Assembly (NCBI GenBank): GCA_025738555.1
Contig: JAOVFP010000024.1
Span: 310,001-374,000 of the forward strand
Source of the DNA: Cyathus striatus
Taxonomy: Eukaryota > Basidiomycota > Agaricomycetes > Agaricales > Nidulariaceae
DNA length: 64,000 nucleotides
Direction: 5' to 3'
The position numbers were made by a program, and so were the translations under genes. Of this stretch, positions 22,326 to 34,814 are shown one piece after another (position 1 is the stretch's first letter; each line of letters opens with the position of its first letter). The notes beneath the pieces are model-generated. The model was given only the letters and a program-made list of their open reading frames with translations. It was not told the origin of the DNA and did no database searches.

Positions 22326-24966
22326 CTAAAGCTTGGCGACGATCCTTCGCAGTTCAGTCTTGAGGATTTTCCCAGTGGATGTCTTCTGAAAGTTAAAGCG
22401 ATCACAACTTAACTTTCTTTCTCGGACTAAAGGACATCTAACTTACTGGCAACTCCGGGACAACCTCCACCCACTCGGGACAGGCAAAACCAGGCAGCCT
22501 TGACTTTGCGTGCTCTTTCAAATCCTTGGCGAACTCATGATGACGGCCGGACCAACGAGAAGTATGTTGTGGATGAAGAATAACAAATGCCATTGGACGT
22601 TCGCCCCACTTAGGATGGCTACGAGCAACAACACTCACTTCAAGGACATGCGGGTGGCTCGCGAGTTCTATATTATGTGAAAGTAATTGCCAGATAGCAC
22701 GTCAGCGGACACCTTCAGAATTGACTTTTCAACACGCACCTTGCTCGATCGCAAGACTCGAGGCATTCTACGTAAGAGATTAGTAGGTGTAATCACATGG
22801 TAAAATTTTAAAAAATTGCCTCTCCGCCAGATATAATAATGTCTTTACTTCTATCCATGATAGCGACTGTTCCATCGGGATACATAACAGCTAAATCACC
22901 AGATCGGAAGCTTCCCCCACGGAAGGCCTTCATTGTCGCTTCTTCATCATTGAAATACTGCAACATAATAGTTAAGTTGTGTCCGTAGAATCAAGCTGTT
23001 GGCTGACTTCTTTCATGACGATATTCCCTCTGGTGATGATTTCTCCCAGTGTCTTGCCATCACGAGGAACATCCTTGAGCTCCGAGTTATCCTCGGAAGG
23101 GTATACAACACGAACTTCCTGAGCCGTCGCAAAGGCATGACCCTGTCTTGCCATATATCGTGCCCGGTCATTAAGCGATATGGCAGACCAGGAGGGCTGC
23201 TCATAGCTCCTGGTGAACGGGCCATACGTTTCACTAGTGATATGTACGTCAAGAAGACGTTCTACTGGAGACGAGAATACTTACGTCAAGCCATAGACAT
23301 GAACGGGCTTAATTCCTTTTCTCTCCAGCTCTGCAATAAGATGGGCAGTAGGGGCAGCTCCAGCTACATGTGTTCGTTAATGTGGGGTTTTATCATTATC
23401 ATCTGTAACCAATGACTTGCCTATTATAGCTGTGACCTGTTGGGGAGGCTTACGCGCCAAGGGATCATTGATAATGCCTATCTAGAAATAAATGTTAGAT
23501 GCCAGAATATTAATGAATATGGTTAAGGAAAAGCTCACCTGTACAGTAGGTGCCCCACAGTAATGTGTTACACCCGATTTGAGCAGGTGAGTCCAAATCT
23601 GGGTATAATTCACTGTACGAAGGGTAATTTGCGTTGCGAAGGCAAAAACGGTTGCCCAGGGGTAAGTCCATCCGGCGGCATGAAACATAGGCAAAATCCT
23701 ATGAAATAGATAAACTTAATACTTCCTTTAGGATGATACGGACATCCTTACCAAAGATAGGTCGACTCGTGATTAATGCTAGACATAAAGTGATCGAACT
23801 TACATGGGCAATCAGCGCATCCTATAAATTCGATATACTTACCGTCCCTCGAAAGCGTTCGCGACGGCAGCCAAATAGGAGCCTGCATGGCAGTGAGATG
23901 AAGGATACATAGAATACTTATAGGTAACTGCCGTACCCCTCAACGTTGTTATGACACCTTTTGGCTGGGATATGTCAAAAACAGGATACTTAGCTGAAGG
24001 CTGCAGCACGTACGCGGCCCGTCGTTCCGGAACTGCATGAAGATTAATGAGCAGGGAGCAGCCAGTGAAGGAGAAAACTGACGTATAGCATAGCACGGCA
24101 GCGGCGTTCTCGTCCGGTTCAGGTGTGAGGCCCAGCCAACCTTTTTCTTGACTAAATTGCCTGCCTTGAGTAAGGAAAACCTCGTAGGGATCGTCGGGAC
24201 GGCCTGTATCGTTCGATACGATAAAGGGGATATCCGTACCAGCAATGAGATTGATATATTCATAGTCAATGAGAATGAGACGGGTGCCGCTGTGCTGAAG
24301 AATGTAAGTTACTTCTTGGGGCTTGAGACGAGTGTTAATGGGGGTGAAAACAGCCCGTGCAGCGATGATACCGTGATGGGCATCTGGTGTCGGTTATGTG
24401 AGTGGGTAGCATTCAGTGGTAGAAGAAGATGGAGGTACCGGCGATAAGAGGACTAACAATGGGATTGAATGAACGGAGTATCTGTGAATGGGATGGAAGA
24501 CGCGCTTACGAATTGGGAGCAATCACTGCTACGCGGTCGCCTGGCTGGATGCCTGCACGAATAAGGGCATACGCGAGATTCTGGACGCGCTGAGTCCTAG
24601 ATCGGAGGGTTGGAGAATGGCGAGGAGACAGTACAGGAAGACAGACCAGATGGCAAAGGAATAGAAGACAGGATGGTGGACATCGGGATGAGCGAGGGCG
24701 AGTTTATCGGGGTATATCTGTGCGGCGCGAAGGAGAAAGGAGAGGGGGTTCTGGTGAGGAAGAGTGAGGTGAGGGAAGAGAAGAGAAGAGAATAGACGGA
24801 CGAGAGGCTGGTGGTTGACGGGGATGTCGGGGATGTCTGGCAGGCGCAGGACGACAGTGGACGGGGGATACTGGAGGGGGAGGGGGAGGAGCAGGAGCAG
24901 GAGAAGGGCGAGGACATGGGGAAGCGAAAGAGGGGGATGGGGGAAGACGGGGAGGAGTACTGGCAT
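22326..24966 (-). CDS. Acyl-CoA synthetase (AMP-dependent synthetase/ligase), probably peroxisomal
   Basis: Activates a carboxylic acid, probably a fatty acid, to its CoA thioester via an acyl-adenylate. Signatures in order: DRVAVIAPNS, the P-loop-like CYTSGTTGRPKGV, MFHAAGWTYPW, HVYGLTETYGP, FRSGDLAVMYPDG with IMDRSKDIIISGGENASS, and the C-terminal catalytic lysine motif PKTSTGKILK. It ends RRIVAKL; AKL is a recognised PTS1 variant, pointing to peroxisomes. The first exon (ATG 24966) reads as a Pro/Leu-rich stretch including a run of leucines, unusual for this family; a missed intron there is likely. About ten short introns are needed. It is divergent from the Rab5 gene. Confidence 0.88.
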
Positions 24967-25217
24967 TATATACGACTGTCACCCAGCAAATCCGGGGCTC
25001 CTGGTCAAGAGAAGGCGTCCCGAGTGCGGGCACCAATCAGCCTTCGACTACCCCACACTCATCCCCGGTTATTAATATTAATATAAATATTTACATTATT
25101 TATGATAATTAAGTAATACTAATATATAATAATATATAATTTCAATTCCTGCACAGCCACGTTGTGGATCCTCAGGCCTCAGCTGTCGCTCGCCTCTTCC
25201 CGTCCGCATCCTCTCCA
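24967..25217. promoter_or_regulatory. Shared promoter region of acyl-CoA synthetase and Rab5 genes
   Basis: A 251-bp gap between divergent starts. Positions 25071-25145 are almost pure A/T (ATATAATAATATATAAT and similar), a probable nucleosome-poor core for both promoters. No specific factor site is recognisable. Confidence 0.5.
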
Positions 25218-26223
25218 ATGGCCGACTCGCAACAAAACACACCAGACAAGTCCGTCCAGGTCAAGCTCGTTCTGCTCGGTACGCCGCCTGCTCTCCCCTC
25301 GTCCTTCTCCTCACCCTCTCCCATCAGGTGAAGCCGCTGTCGGCAAGTCTTCCATCGTGCTTCGTTTCGTACGCTCGTCTCTCTTCTCTCCGTCGTTCTT
25401 TCCAACCCCTCCCCCTTTCCCAGGTCTCCAACGAATTCCAGCCGAACAAGGAACCCACCATCGGTGCCGCCTTCTTGACCCAGAAATGTCGCCTTGAAGA
25501 CCGTATCCTCAGATACGAGATTTGGGATACTGCAGGCCAGGAGCGTTTCCATTCGTTGGCGGTATCTTCTCTCCTTTCTTTCTCGTCTCTCCCTCCCTTT
25601 CTCATCTCTCTCAACGCCTTCTACAGCCCATGTATTATCGCAACGCTCAAGCCGCCGTCGTCGTCTATGATGTGACCAAGGCTACCAGTCTCGAGAAGGC
25701 CAAGTCTTGGGTCAAAGAACTTCAGCGACAGGCAAACCCCAACATTGTCATTGCTCTCGCCGGAAACAAGGTTGACCTCGTCCAGTCTTCTTCATCTTCT
25801 TCTCCGCCCACCTCTCCCTCCGAGTCAGAAGACGAACCTGATGACGCCACTGCTACCCCGGGCGAGCCCCCTTCCTCTCAAGATGCCGAGCCAGAATCTC
25901 TCCGCCAGGTTCCCAGAGAGGAGGCACAGGCATATGCCACCGAAGCTGGCCTCCTCTTCTTCGAGACAAGTGCAAAGACAGGTGAAGGCGTTGTTGACAT
26001 CTTCACTGAAATCGGTACAAACCCTCCTTGCCTTTGTGCTTTCTTCTTTTTACTTACTATTCTCCTCGCAGCCAAGAAGATTCCCATCGAACATATACTG
26101 GCAGCATCTAGAGGTGCTACTACTCGTTCTGGCGCTGCTACCGGTCGCTCCGGTACGTCGGGCCAGGATAACGTCAACCTACAAAACGATGCCAATAAGC
26201 CCAAGGATGCTTGCAATTGTTGA
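25218..26223 (+). CDS. YPT5: Rab5-type small GTPase (Vps21/Ypt5)
   Basis: Controls early-endosome fusion. Start ATG 25218 ([21 protein letters not shown]). G motifs: P-loop GEAAVGKSS, switch I with [36 protein letters not shown] and ETSAKTG. These match the Rab5 subfamily (TIGAAFLTQ and [13 protein letters not shown] are diagnostic). Introns lie near 25281-25327, 25370-25423, 25561-25626 and 26014-26071, some flanking the G motifs. An acidic, Ser/Pro-rich insert of about 40 residues sits between NKVDLV and the helix before ETSAK, where canonical Rabs have only a short loop. The C-terminus is DACNC, a Cys-x-Cys prenylation signal. Confidence 0.95.
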
Positions 26224-26431
26224 CCTCATTTTTTATTTCCTACTCTATACACACATACATCCATATACGTGACAACACTCTTGTCTGCTTGATGACATTA
26301 TGCCACTTTTAGCCATGCACCTTTTTTTTATTATCTTTCAGCTGTCCTCCTGGCTTACATCATATTCAATTGTAATATTTCTGACATTCATAGAGGATGT
26401 TCCTATACACTTCTTTCACATAACTCTTATC

Positions 26432-28437
26432 TCAATCAGCATAAGGCGGTGGTCGCATCACATGTTCATCTTGATGGTTTTCAGGATGAAGGTATGGCGG
26501 AGGTGCATGCCCATGTGATGCCCCTTGTACTGACGTGTCAGCTGGAGAGCGCGACTCTGATGTGTGATATGATGGATGCCGAGGCGGCGGTGAGGAATGT
26601 CGTGGTGGCGATGCTGCCGATGGTCCTTGAATTGTTTCTGGCACACGAAAATCAGAATCGATGGATGGCGGGGGGTCTGAGGGATCATCCATAGCTGGAG
26701 GAGGCGGAGGCGGCAAAGGGTGTTCATCTTCAGCATTACCTTGCTCAAGAACAAGATTAAGCGCCTCCAGAGCATCCTCCGCACCAATATCTGTAAGGCT
26801 AGTAAGATTCGTGTCCATATTCGCCATTTCCAATGACGGAGGAGGCGTCATTAATCTTTGCATGTCTTCTGAATGCCCATCGAATTGCTGAGATGAATGG
26901 AATCCAAAGTAAACTCCTTCACCTGGAATAACTTGCGAACGAGGCAATGATTCATGCATATCATCCAAAGAAAGATCAGGTAAAATGACCTCTCGCTCGG
27001 ATTCAAGAAAAGAAGGCAAATGAGAACTAGATGCTTCTGCCGTCGGAAAGAATGGAGGAGGAGCATCGCGTTCCTCGAAAGGTGGAGGTGCGCCAGGAGA
27101 AATCATGCTGGGACCTGCTTCACCGGGATAGTGAGGTGCTGCAGGTTCACTATCTTCTTGACGAACCGTTCTTGTTGGAGGGCGATCATGCTTCTTCGAA
27201 TACGCTTCGTCGATGCTACGTGAAATCTCAGGAAGAGGGGCGGGCGGAGGAACCATAACGATCGGAATGATAAGAGTAGAAATTCGTTCCTTTCGCGTAG
27301 TTGTATCGACGAAAGATATATAGATTTTGATTTGAAAAGTCACACTATGAAAAATGGTGAATTGAGAAATCATAGGAGACTCTTCATCACTGTCGCTGCG
27401 TCCAGCATCTACGTTCGGTGAACACTCTAGGCCAGAATTAGAAGTGTTCTGCTGTGTTGGCTGATGCATAATAAATCGCAGCTGAATAGGTTGGGTAGAG
27501 TGAAATCGGCACGACGCTCCAGATCGAGCAACTACCGACATGTACGACGATCCTGATCCTGAGCCCGAAGGCGAGCTAAGCATCGTGAAAGGTGCTACAG
27601 CATCAATTGAAAGGCGTCCAAAATCCTGATGAGCATTTTCATAGTCATTGGCCCTGGAGTCCGAGTCCGACCCCTCGTGTTGGCGTTGGTCACGTCTGAC
27701 GGCTATTACTCGGACGATCTCCGCTTGAACGTTCCGCAGCCGCAACCCATCATCTACTACCAACTCTCTCTTTGGAGGCGGGATAGTAACGTACAAAGGT
27801 ATAGGGTTCCCGGCAATGAATTTTGTTCCCGGGACTTGAACTTCCACGCGAGTTGGTTCCTCAAGAACATAAGTCTCTGGGGATATTTCTGGAAAATACC
27901 CATGGGAACTATAACGTCTTGTATGAACCTTGAGACTTTTGGAAATGACCAGTGAGTCTGACATTAGCGGATAGAGTGCAGCGGTCAGAATATGTGACAA
28001 CGAGGAATGTGGCGTTTTCAGTGACTGCGGAGTATCCGGCGTGAGAGGGAGAGCGAAAGGAAAAGAGGATGGCAAATTGGTATGAGATGTTCCAGAATAC
28101 AATTCTAATTCACGAAATGAAAGCTCGACTTCATGTTCGTAGGCTATCTCAAATGTTCGTAAAGAAATTGTCCTTCGCAGTAAAGAGTAAGCCAAATGTT
28201 CCGAATGAACAATAATACTTCATGTCAGACCTACATTTTACTCCACTGAAAAGGGGGGGCGGTTTTCACTTGAAGCTCCCCTTCTATAGCGGCTCGCTCT
28301 CCTTCCGCACCGAGAAAGCCTTTTTGGAAGTTGACGCCGTCTACCGAAGGTACAATCAGTATCTGAGGCTCAGTTGTTGAAGTAGCAGTAGCCAAATCTG
28401 CTTGAGAGTAATTGGGAGGTGCGATAGAGTCTTCCAT
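26432..28437 (-). CDS. Alpha-arrestin with PPxY motifs (ubiquitin-ligase adaptor)
   Basis: Likely adaptor that brings a Rsp5/Nedd4-type ubiquitin ligase to plasma-membrane proteins. The start exon (ATG 28437) is joined by an intron of about 60-70 nt (near 28170-28235) so that WSKM continues as TISLRTFEIAYEHEVELSF. Arrestin-type beta-rich sequence follows, with a second-domain segment RVEVQVPGTKFIAGNPIPLYVTI. The last 200 residues are Pro/Ser/Glu-rich and disordered and contain PPPYLH and PPPYAD, two PPxY motifs that bind WW domains. It ends RPPPYAD then TGA. Close to the ART/arrestin-domain family; cargo is unknown. CACGTG occurs near 28576 in the upstream region. Confidence 0.85.
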
Positions 28438-28752
28438 GTCTGTAGTCGAAATTTGTCGGACTAGATTGACAACAGAGAAAGAGCTGATGCGGTGTTCATA
28501 GCTGCTGAATATAAATTCATATTACAAGCTCAGTAGTTCTTTGGTATTGTAATTTAAAGCATTTCAAAAGTGTTAGTCACGTGCACGCCAAAGCAGATGC
28601 TCCACTTACTGGCAACTCACTCCATATACTTATACAGTTAAGTAGCAGATCGAATAAGCAAATTAGTGTACAGAAAATCGAATGGCTAAAATGTCCCTAT
28701 AATTTTTACATAGGACCCACGTAAGTAAATATTCAAGATATTCCAAATAGTA

Positions 28753-31700
28753 TTATGAACAGTCAACTCGCGCAAGACTCTCCAGTTCTCCAAACATGAT
28801 CGCATCTTCTTGCACTTCATGTACCATCAACATATGCCATGCAATATCCTGATACCCTCCGAGTAACCCAGTTCCCTTCTCCACACCCGAATCACCAATT
28901 TCTCCGAAACCCATTCCAAACGACAGTACAGGCATTGCGATGTCCGATGTATCAAAGGAATCAGCTGCATCGTCCAGAACTTTCATCGCTTCGACAGATC
29001 TTTTGATACATATAGAAAACCAATTGCGCGATTCACGATTCATCAAGAATTTTTGTAGCATCCGCGTCATTACAAACTGGAATCCCAATGTTCGGTTTGC
29101 TTTCACCTTGTGCTTTAACTCCGGCGGAGCCAGGAACGCAATCGAGTAGATCCCCATGATGATTTTCTCCAGGTAGCTAAGCCATACGTCTGCCCGCACC
29201 ACTTGGAAATCAGCATCCAAGATAGGCAAACGGTGGATCAATGATTCGAAAAGACTCCAGAGGGAGTCTTGAGCGATAGTCTTCGCAAGAACTTGCCGAT
29301 TTGAATCTGACTGACTAAATCTTGTGAAGAGTTCCAGAGCAACGTCGGCAAGCGCCGGAGGCCTGGCATTAGCATTAAGCGGGACACCGGCGACCTGAAT
29401 ACATATCAATGGCGACACTGATTCGAGACGGTCCACGAGATACGAAGCTACAAGGTTGTAGGCTCGCTTAGCTATTCGCGCGACATATGTAACAGATGAA
29501 GAGCCAGAAGCAAACTGGATATGTCCAGCAATAGAGGTCAGAGTGTACAAGGTGTCTTTGCGCACCGCGATGAGGTCAGAGAGCGACAGCGTCGATGATA
29601 CTGGGGTAGGTCGCCCTCCATTTGAACGTTTAACCAGACATAGTCGCAAAAGTACATCGATAAGTCTCTCGTGTCGAGCAAGAAATTCACCATTATCGGG
29701 AATAATGGAAAGATTGCGGATGATGTTCAAAACGGAGAGAATGATAGTTGAAGGTGGCTGTCGTGGACCTGAAGACCATTGTTCATTCCGATGGAAAAGT
29801 GCGGCGAAAGGTTCAGTTCCTTCTTCATGAACGAGACGAACAAGCTCGTGGTTCGTGATGAGCTTTTCATTACCATAGGCTTGTACGTCTTCCACATCAT
29901 CTGGACTGCCGAACGCTTCGTCCTCGACAAGGTCAAGAATTTCATCAGTAAATCGGAACATTGGGAAATAGGAAAACCAGACCCTTGCGTCTGGCCACGC
30001 ATAGTTGACAGTAAACTGAACGTCGTTATCGCATACGACAGTTCCGTCGATAGTCTGGAGCGGATTGACATTGTTAATGCCTCAATATCAATAGTGCCCC
30101 ACTCGTTAATATCCCGTAGGGGACGCCGATGAGTAGACGTAGACCATTCCTGATCAATGAGTTTTAAATCACGTCCCCCGAAAGTATCCACCTCCCGTGC
30201 AATAGGGAGATACTCAATTTTACGACGAGACGGCTGAGCTCTAGGACGACCAGCTGGAATACCAGACGTCATCGACGGCTCATTTTGATTTGAGGGAATC
30301 TATCGATCAAAATATATTAGTTAATACGAGAGTAAAACGTTTTATGGCGCGCGCACATTGCTGTCTAATGGCTCTAGATAGTTGGAGGGAGGGGAGAAGA
30401 TCAATTAATACGGCGAAATGAGACAGGAAGCTAAAGTCTAACCTGTCTTCTGTCTTGCTCGTTTACTGTCTCCCTCATCCATGTCCAATTTCCGTTTGAT
30501 ACCTTGCAGATCTGAATCTAACATGTTGTCTGGTATATTTACCAGAGACCGCTGGTTTGAAGGCAGTGACTCAGAAACAGACATTCCGGTGATGGAGCCA
30601 CTGCTAATGGATTGGTGAGGGTTCAGTGTGGAAGATGGTCGCTGATGAGGAGGCTGAGGAGTGTGCGACTGAAGAAATGAAGTTGAGCCATTTAAAGAGC
30701 CATGTACTCCGGCTAAAGCAGGATTCATCATAGGGTTCCCTGTCATGGCAGCCCGTTGCATTTGATTGGGTACTGGTTGTGAGCCATTGACTGAAATTTG
30801 AGCACGACCTGGGCCTGGTACTTGAGTTTGTTGGGATGGCATGCCTGGCCTTCCTGCTGATATCATTTGAGCCTTTTTTTGATTGTCAAGATTTCGTCGA
30901 TAGACTTCTTCGAAAGGGAAAAGAATATACATGTAATGCTGAGCCAGCGCCAATGCAACCGATGTATTGCCACTTGGCTGAGGTTGAGGGAAGCTTTCCG
31001 GAAGATCAAAATGAGGAAGAATTGAGGCCCAAAAGCTATTGGTTGACTAAAGACAGGTAAGGCGTTGGTATGAACGAAGAGACACATCGAGAACTCACAG
31101 CATTTCCCCCGCCTTGTTGAACAACCAAACCCCACAGCTTGAATAGATCTACATCCCGTCCTGCTAGCCTAAACGCACCCACTTCCGTCGAGGGTTCTAT
31201 GATGGACCAGTGGGAGTTGGCTGGGTCATAGGATGGTGTTGGCACGCCTGTGAGTGCTGGGGGAAGCGGTATTCCACGTTTCGCCATGAAATTGGCAAGA
31301 TGGTGGAGGAATGTTTGCTGTCGCTGTTTGAGGCCAGCGGGATTGTGGGGGGGATTACGGACAGGGCCTTGCTGAGCTATGGTAGGGTCCATGAAAGAGT
31401 TTGCGGGAGAATGAGGGGGGGCTGGGGACATGGGATGGGTATTTGGAATCTGAAAGTTGGCGTGTGGATTGGCTGGAGAAGTCAGGAGATCGGGATTTGC
31501 TGCTGGATAACTGGGGGAATTAATTCCTCCGAGGTATGGTGCCGAACTTGTTCCGCTAACGGGGGAGGAGAGCGCGGGCTGAGGACCACGACTATTTGTG
31601 GCAATTCTAGCCTGGCTTGCGGCACTGAGGGCAGCCATCTGCTTGGCGGCCTGGGAAGGATCTAGGTTGAAATACGAGGGGTCAACAGACTGGCTTTGGG

Positions 31701-31815
31701 ACATGAAGGGGACAGCTGGCTGATGTTGGTGTTGAGATCTGAGCTGGTGGGCATTCTGGGGGCTGGTGACGGGTAAAAATCAGGAAGAAAGACGAGCAGG
31801 GACAACATACAGCAT
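28753..31815 (-). CDS. SWI1: SWI/SNF chromatin-remodelling subunit with ARID domain (Swi1/ARID1-like)
   Basis: The large DNA-contacting subunit of SWI/SNF. The N-terminal part is Ser/Pro/Asn/Gln-rich. The ARID domain is visible as KQRQQTFLHHLANFMAKRG, then FKLWGLVVQQGGGN, and a second exon with FWASILPHFDLPES and ALAQHYMYILFPFEE. A long low-complexity linker follows. The C-terminal half (IEYLPIAREVDTFGGRD ... ISQCSDLLDEILDLVEDEAFG, then LSVLNIIRNLSIIPDN, helical) matches the BAF250/Swi1 C-terminal region. The frame is open upstream of the ATG at 31704; the best 5' model starts at ATG 31815 with a short first exon and an intron (GTATGT donor) ending near 31763. Stop codon at 28753. Divergent from the DUF1764 gene. 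Confidence 0.87.
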
Positions 31816-32022
31816 TAGCAAGCAGAAGACAAGCACGGAGAGCAGCGCTGCGAAGGATGTGCAATTCACGTTCAACCAGTCTCACAACCTTGTTCTCAAA
31901 CAAACCTGCATTGTTTGCCCAAACTCACAGCCAGCGTCTCTCCCGCCACACCGCCAACACTCGCTGTTCATTCTCCTTCTTTCCTCACCCAATCCAACCC
32001 AACCCAGCACACCTTCACACTC

Positions 32023-32074
32023 CCACCCTCCACTCGCCACCCTCCACTCGCCACCCTCCACCACCCTCCACCCA
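32023..32074 (+). repeat. CCACCCTCCACTCG tandem repeat in a bidirectional promoter
   Basis: Two perfect 14-bp units (32023-32036, 32037-32050) followed by two 10-bp partial units CCACCCTCCA. It lies between the divergent SWI1 and DUF1764 genes in a C-rich tract from about 31960 to 32110. Confidence 0.85.
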
Positions 32075-32137
32075 CTACCACCATCACCCATCCCCCTCTC
32101 TCTAGTCCCCAGACTCCTATGTCACATGTGTCACGTA

Positions 32138-32145
32138 TCACGTGA
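32138..32145. promoter_or_regulatory. Palindromic TCACGTGA E-box
   Basis: The perfect palindrome TCACGTGA is 64 bp upstream of the DUF1764 start, with TCACATGTGTCACGT just before it. In fungi this sequence is a typical bHLH (Cbf1-type) site. Function here is inferred from sequence only. Confidence 0.45.
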
Positions 32146-32208
32146 TCGAGTCACCCTACATAGACCCAGCAGAAAATCAAATCCGATCTCATTTTTTATT
32201 CAGCTTCC

Positions 32209-32815
32209 ATGTCAGAGATCGACGATATCTTCGCCTCCAAGGGAAAGGCAAAAGACATACTTCTTCCTCTTCCCTCCTCTTCGCAGCCCTTGAAGAGCAA
32301 ATCATCTACTGACCCCGCCAAGAAGCAAACCAGACAGAAACGCAAAAAGAAGTTGGACAAGCCTCTTCAGACTGACGTTGTCCATTCAGAAACATCCAGT
32401 TCAAGAAAGCGTCCTCTCCCTGAGACTGTTATCGATACTTCCCTGCCTACTTCCAACGCAAAACGTCGCAAGCCAGATCAAACGGGCACCGCCTCAAAAA
32501 AGACAACGGATCCAGAGCAGGACAAGTTCAAAGACTCTAGAGGTTCCGGGTCGCGTACGTTTTCGTCCGTTTTCTTGACTATTATTACCTAACTCTCCTC
32601 TAGGACGCCAAACAGACGAAGGATGGTCGATATATAAAGAAGATGAACTAGGTATAAGCAATGAAGGAGGTGGTAAGCTAATAGGATTCAAATATTTCTC
32701 TTTTTTCATTTCACTCTTGTATCAGACACTCCCTTGTGTCCTTTTGACTGCGAATGTTGTAAGTCCTTTGTTGTTATAAGGTTAACTCGTACTTATCACT
32801 TCACTAGGTTTTTGA
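32209..32815 (+). CDS. DUF1764 family protein (small, basic, probably nuclear)
   Basis: Function unknown; the family is conserved across eukaryotes. Four exons: the first encodes a Lys/Ser-rich, disordered region with several nuclear-localisation-like clusters (RQKRKKKLDK, KRRKPD). The conserved C-terminal block appears only after splicing: RRQTDEGWSIYKEDELGIS, then the signature TPLCPFDCECCF directly before TGA at 32813-32815. Introns run from about 32555 to 32604 and lie near 32670-32725 and 32757-32807, all GT-AG. The acidic-aromatic EGWSIYKEDEL and the CPFDCxCCF ending are diagnostic for the family. Confidence 0.85.
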
Positions 32816-33271
32816 CTATGCTATGAGAATACACTTGTTTCCCTGTTTGAATGGCCGCTTACTACTTTCCGCTTACGGCTATTTCGAAGCCTCTTGATTG
32901 GCTCATACTACCATTCAAAGAGGTCAAAAAATAGCCAACATTAATGGTTTCAGTCTCCTTCTCCATATTTTATTTGTTAGTGTAAATGCACTAATAATCT
33001 GGTGAAGGTGAACAATTTACATACACATGTATTAGTATAGTACTAATCCTTCTGCCAATTACATATATGTAGTTTGTTATGCAAGTTTTACGCCCGACAG
33101 GTGAACAGTTCAGTGACTAGGCGTAAGATACTGTACGGTTTAATGAACAATGTCCAAGCCTAAAAAATTATATTGGGCATATGAGGACACCGCCTACGAA
33201 ATACGTGATGAACGATACATAGTATCACTGTGTACATGCTCTGGGTTTGCTTGCTTTTTCTCACAACTCAT
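32816..33271. other. Intergenic gap between convergent genes
   Basis: AT-rich 456 bp between the stop codons of the DUF1764 and cyclin H genes. I found no coding sequence, RNA gene or repeat here beyond short AT-rich runs. Confidence 0.6.
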
Positions 33272-34510
33272 TTACTCCTCATCATCGTCGTCGTCGTCGT
33301 AATCTACTAATGCAGAGCGTGATCCTGAAAACTCTTGTCCAAAAGGATCTCCTTGAGTAGCCTTTTCCACTTCGGTTGCTTTTTTAATGCGTTTTTCTTC
33401 TGCTTTCCTCTCTTCATGCGCTTTTTTGGCTAGATAAGCCTTTGTTCCAGGGACTTTTTCAGGGTTTTTGCAGAGTTTGAGTCGTCTGTCTACTTCCCTG
33501 ACAGATTCGACAACAGGCGCGTGACCCTCCTTTGTTATTATGCCGACGACTGTTTCAATGATGAGCTGCACATCTGTACCCAAGCCTTGTGATGTTGTAC
33601 CCATTTTCCAATGCGACCACTTGAGTGCCACGTCCGGTGATACGAGATACATAGCTGCAAGTGCAATTTGTGAGGGTGTATAGATCAGTTCTGCATCCGT
33701 CAGACGCGATGAACGGACGTGGGACAAAGCGGAATCATATACTGTAGGAGGTAGTGGTCCTATAGTATCAGCTAAATTCTATAATAGCTTGGTAAGGTTT
33801 GGGGAATATCCATTCCGAAATCAACGCGCCTGAATATCAAGCCATATCCCCCAAAGAGCACGGTGAGCATGCCATACTGTGAATTCAAAATTCAAGCTTT
33901 GCGCTACAAGAAATTCGAGATCCAGAACGTCGTTTGGAGTGGTTTTCGGAATTCGAGATATATATGTTTCCAAGGGATATAGGGTTATTCGTTGTTTTTG
34001 TGGCTAAAAATAATGCGGTTAACCTGCAATAAAACGTTAGAAAGGACACGTTAATTCGATCATGCACATTCATACATGACATTTTTTGGATGCCAGTCCA
34101 TGACAGTGTTCTTTAAATAAAAGCGCTTCATGTAACTTACGGCCGTAGCTTCTACCTCTTCGGGAAAATGGAACAGACCACAGAGCTGGGTAATTTTCGT
34201 CAAGTAAAGCTTTACAAGAAGTTGTTCCTCTTCAGCGACAAGGAACTGTACATGTGTAGACGAACCAGGCTGGAGAAAACTGATAATTTAGCTGAATAAG
34301 AATAAACGGTAAATATGATACCTCATCTATCTCAAACTTGTTCCTAATGACAGCAACTGCAGCCTTGTTAAGGGATGTGCGAATGTGAGCAAGCTGTTGA
34401 AGGGAATATCGCCAATGTTTGAACTGCGTGCTTGCTTCATATAGTGGAACTTTACGAGATGAATCTTGGGATGAAGTAGCATCTGTAATCACATGTGAGA
34501 TGTTGGACAT
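33272..34510 (-). CDS. CCL1: Cyclin H (TFIIH/CAK cyclin, Ccl1/Mcs2)
   Basis: Partner of the CDK-activating kinase in TFIIH. The ATG at 34508-34510 gives MSNISHVITDATSS, then the N-terminal helix FKHWRYSLQQLAHIRTSLN typical of cyclin H. Cyclin box 1 is split over exons and includes LVKLYLTKITQLCGLFHFP, FYLKNTVMDWHPKNVM, LTALFLATKTTNNPIS and FEFTVWHAHRALWG. The second repeat holds YTPSQIALAAMYLVSPD. The C-terminus is basic then acidic, ending in a run of Asp/Glu. Five or more introns are inferred. A substitute start upstream in the same frame is possible but would not add conserved sequence. Confidence 0.9.
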
Positions 34511-34814
34511 TTGGGTTGTATTAGACTTTTGTGTGAAGAAGACTGCCGGAGAGAAACAAGAAATAAGTAGTTGCAGTTTATAAGTCTGCAGGAAAAGCCG
34601 GGCCGGGATCTTACATAACACGATACTTACATAAAGCTTAACTACCCACATTTTGTCGGTGGGGACGAAATTTAAACAACATTTCTATTACAGCTGTATA
34701 TGTCGCGAAGATAAGCATTTCAAGCTCTAGCTTAGCCTCAACTTCTGCAACGTATTCTTGTTATCGTACAAGTCGCCTGTCTAGTGCCGGTCACTTTAGA
34801 ACCCTCGGACTCTT

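Noticed and set aside
24600..25090. Several long plus-strand open frames in a GA-rich tract
   Set aside because: They are the antisense of the Pro/Leu-rich first exon of the acyl-CoA synthetase and of its promoter; low-complexity composition explains the lack of stops.
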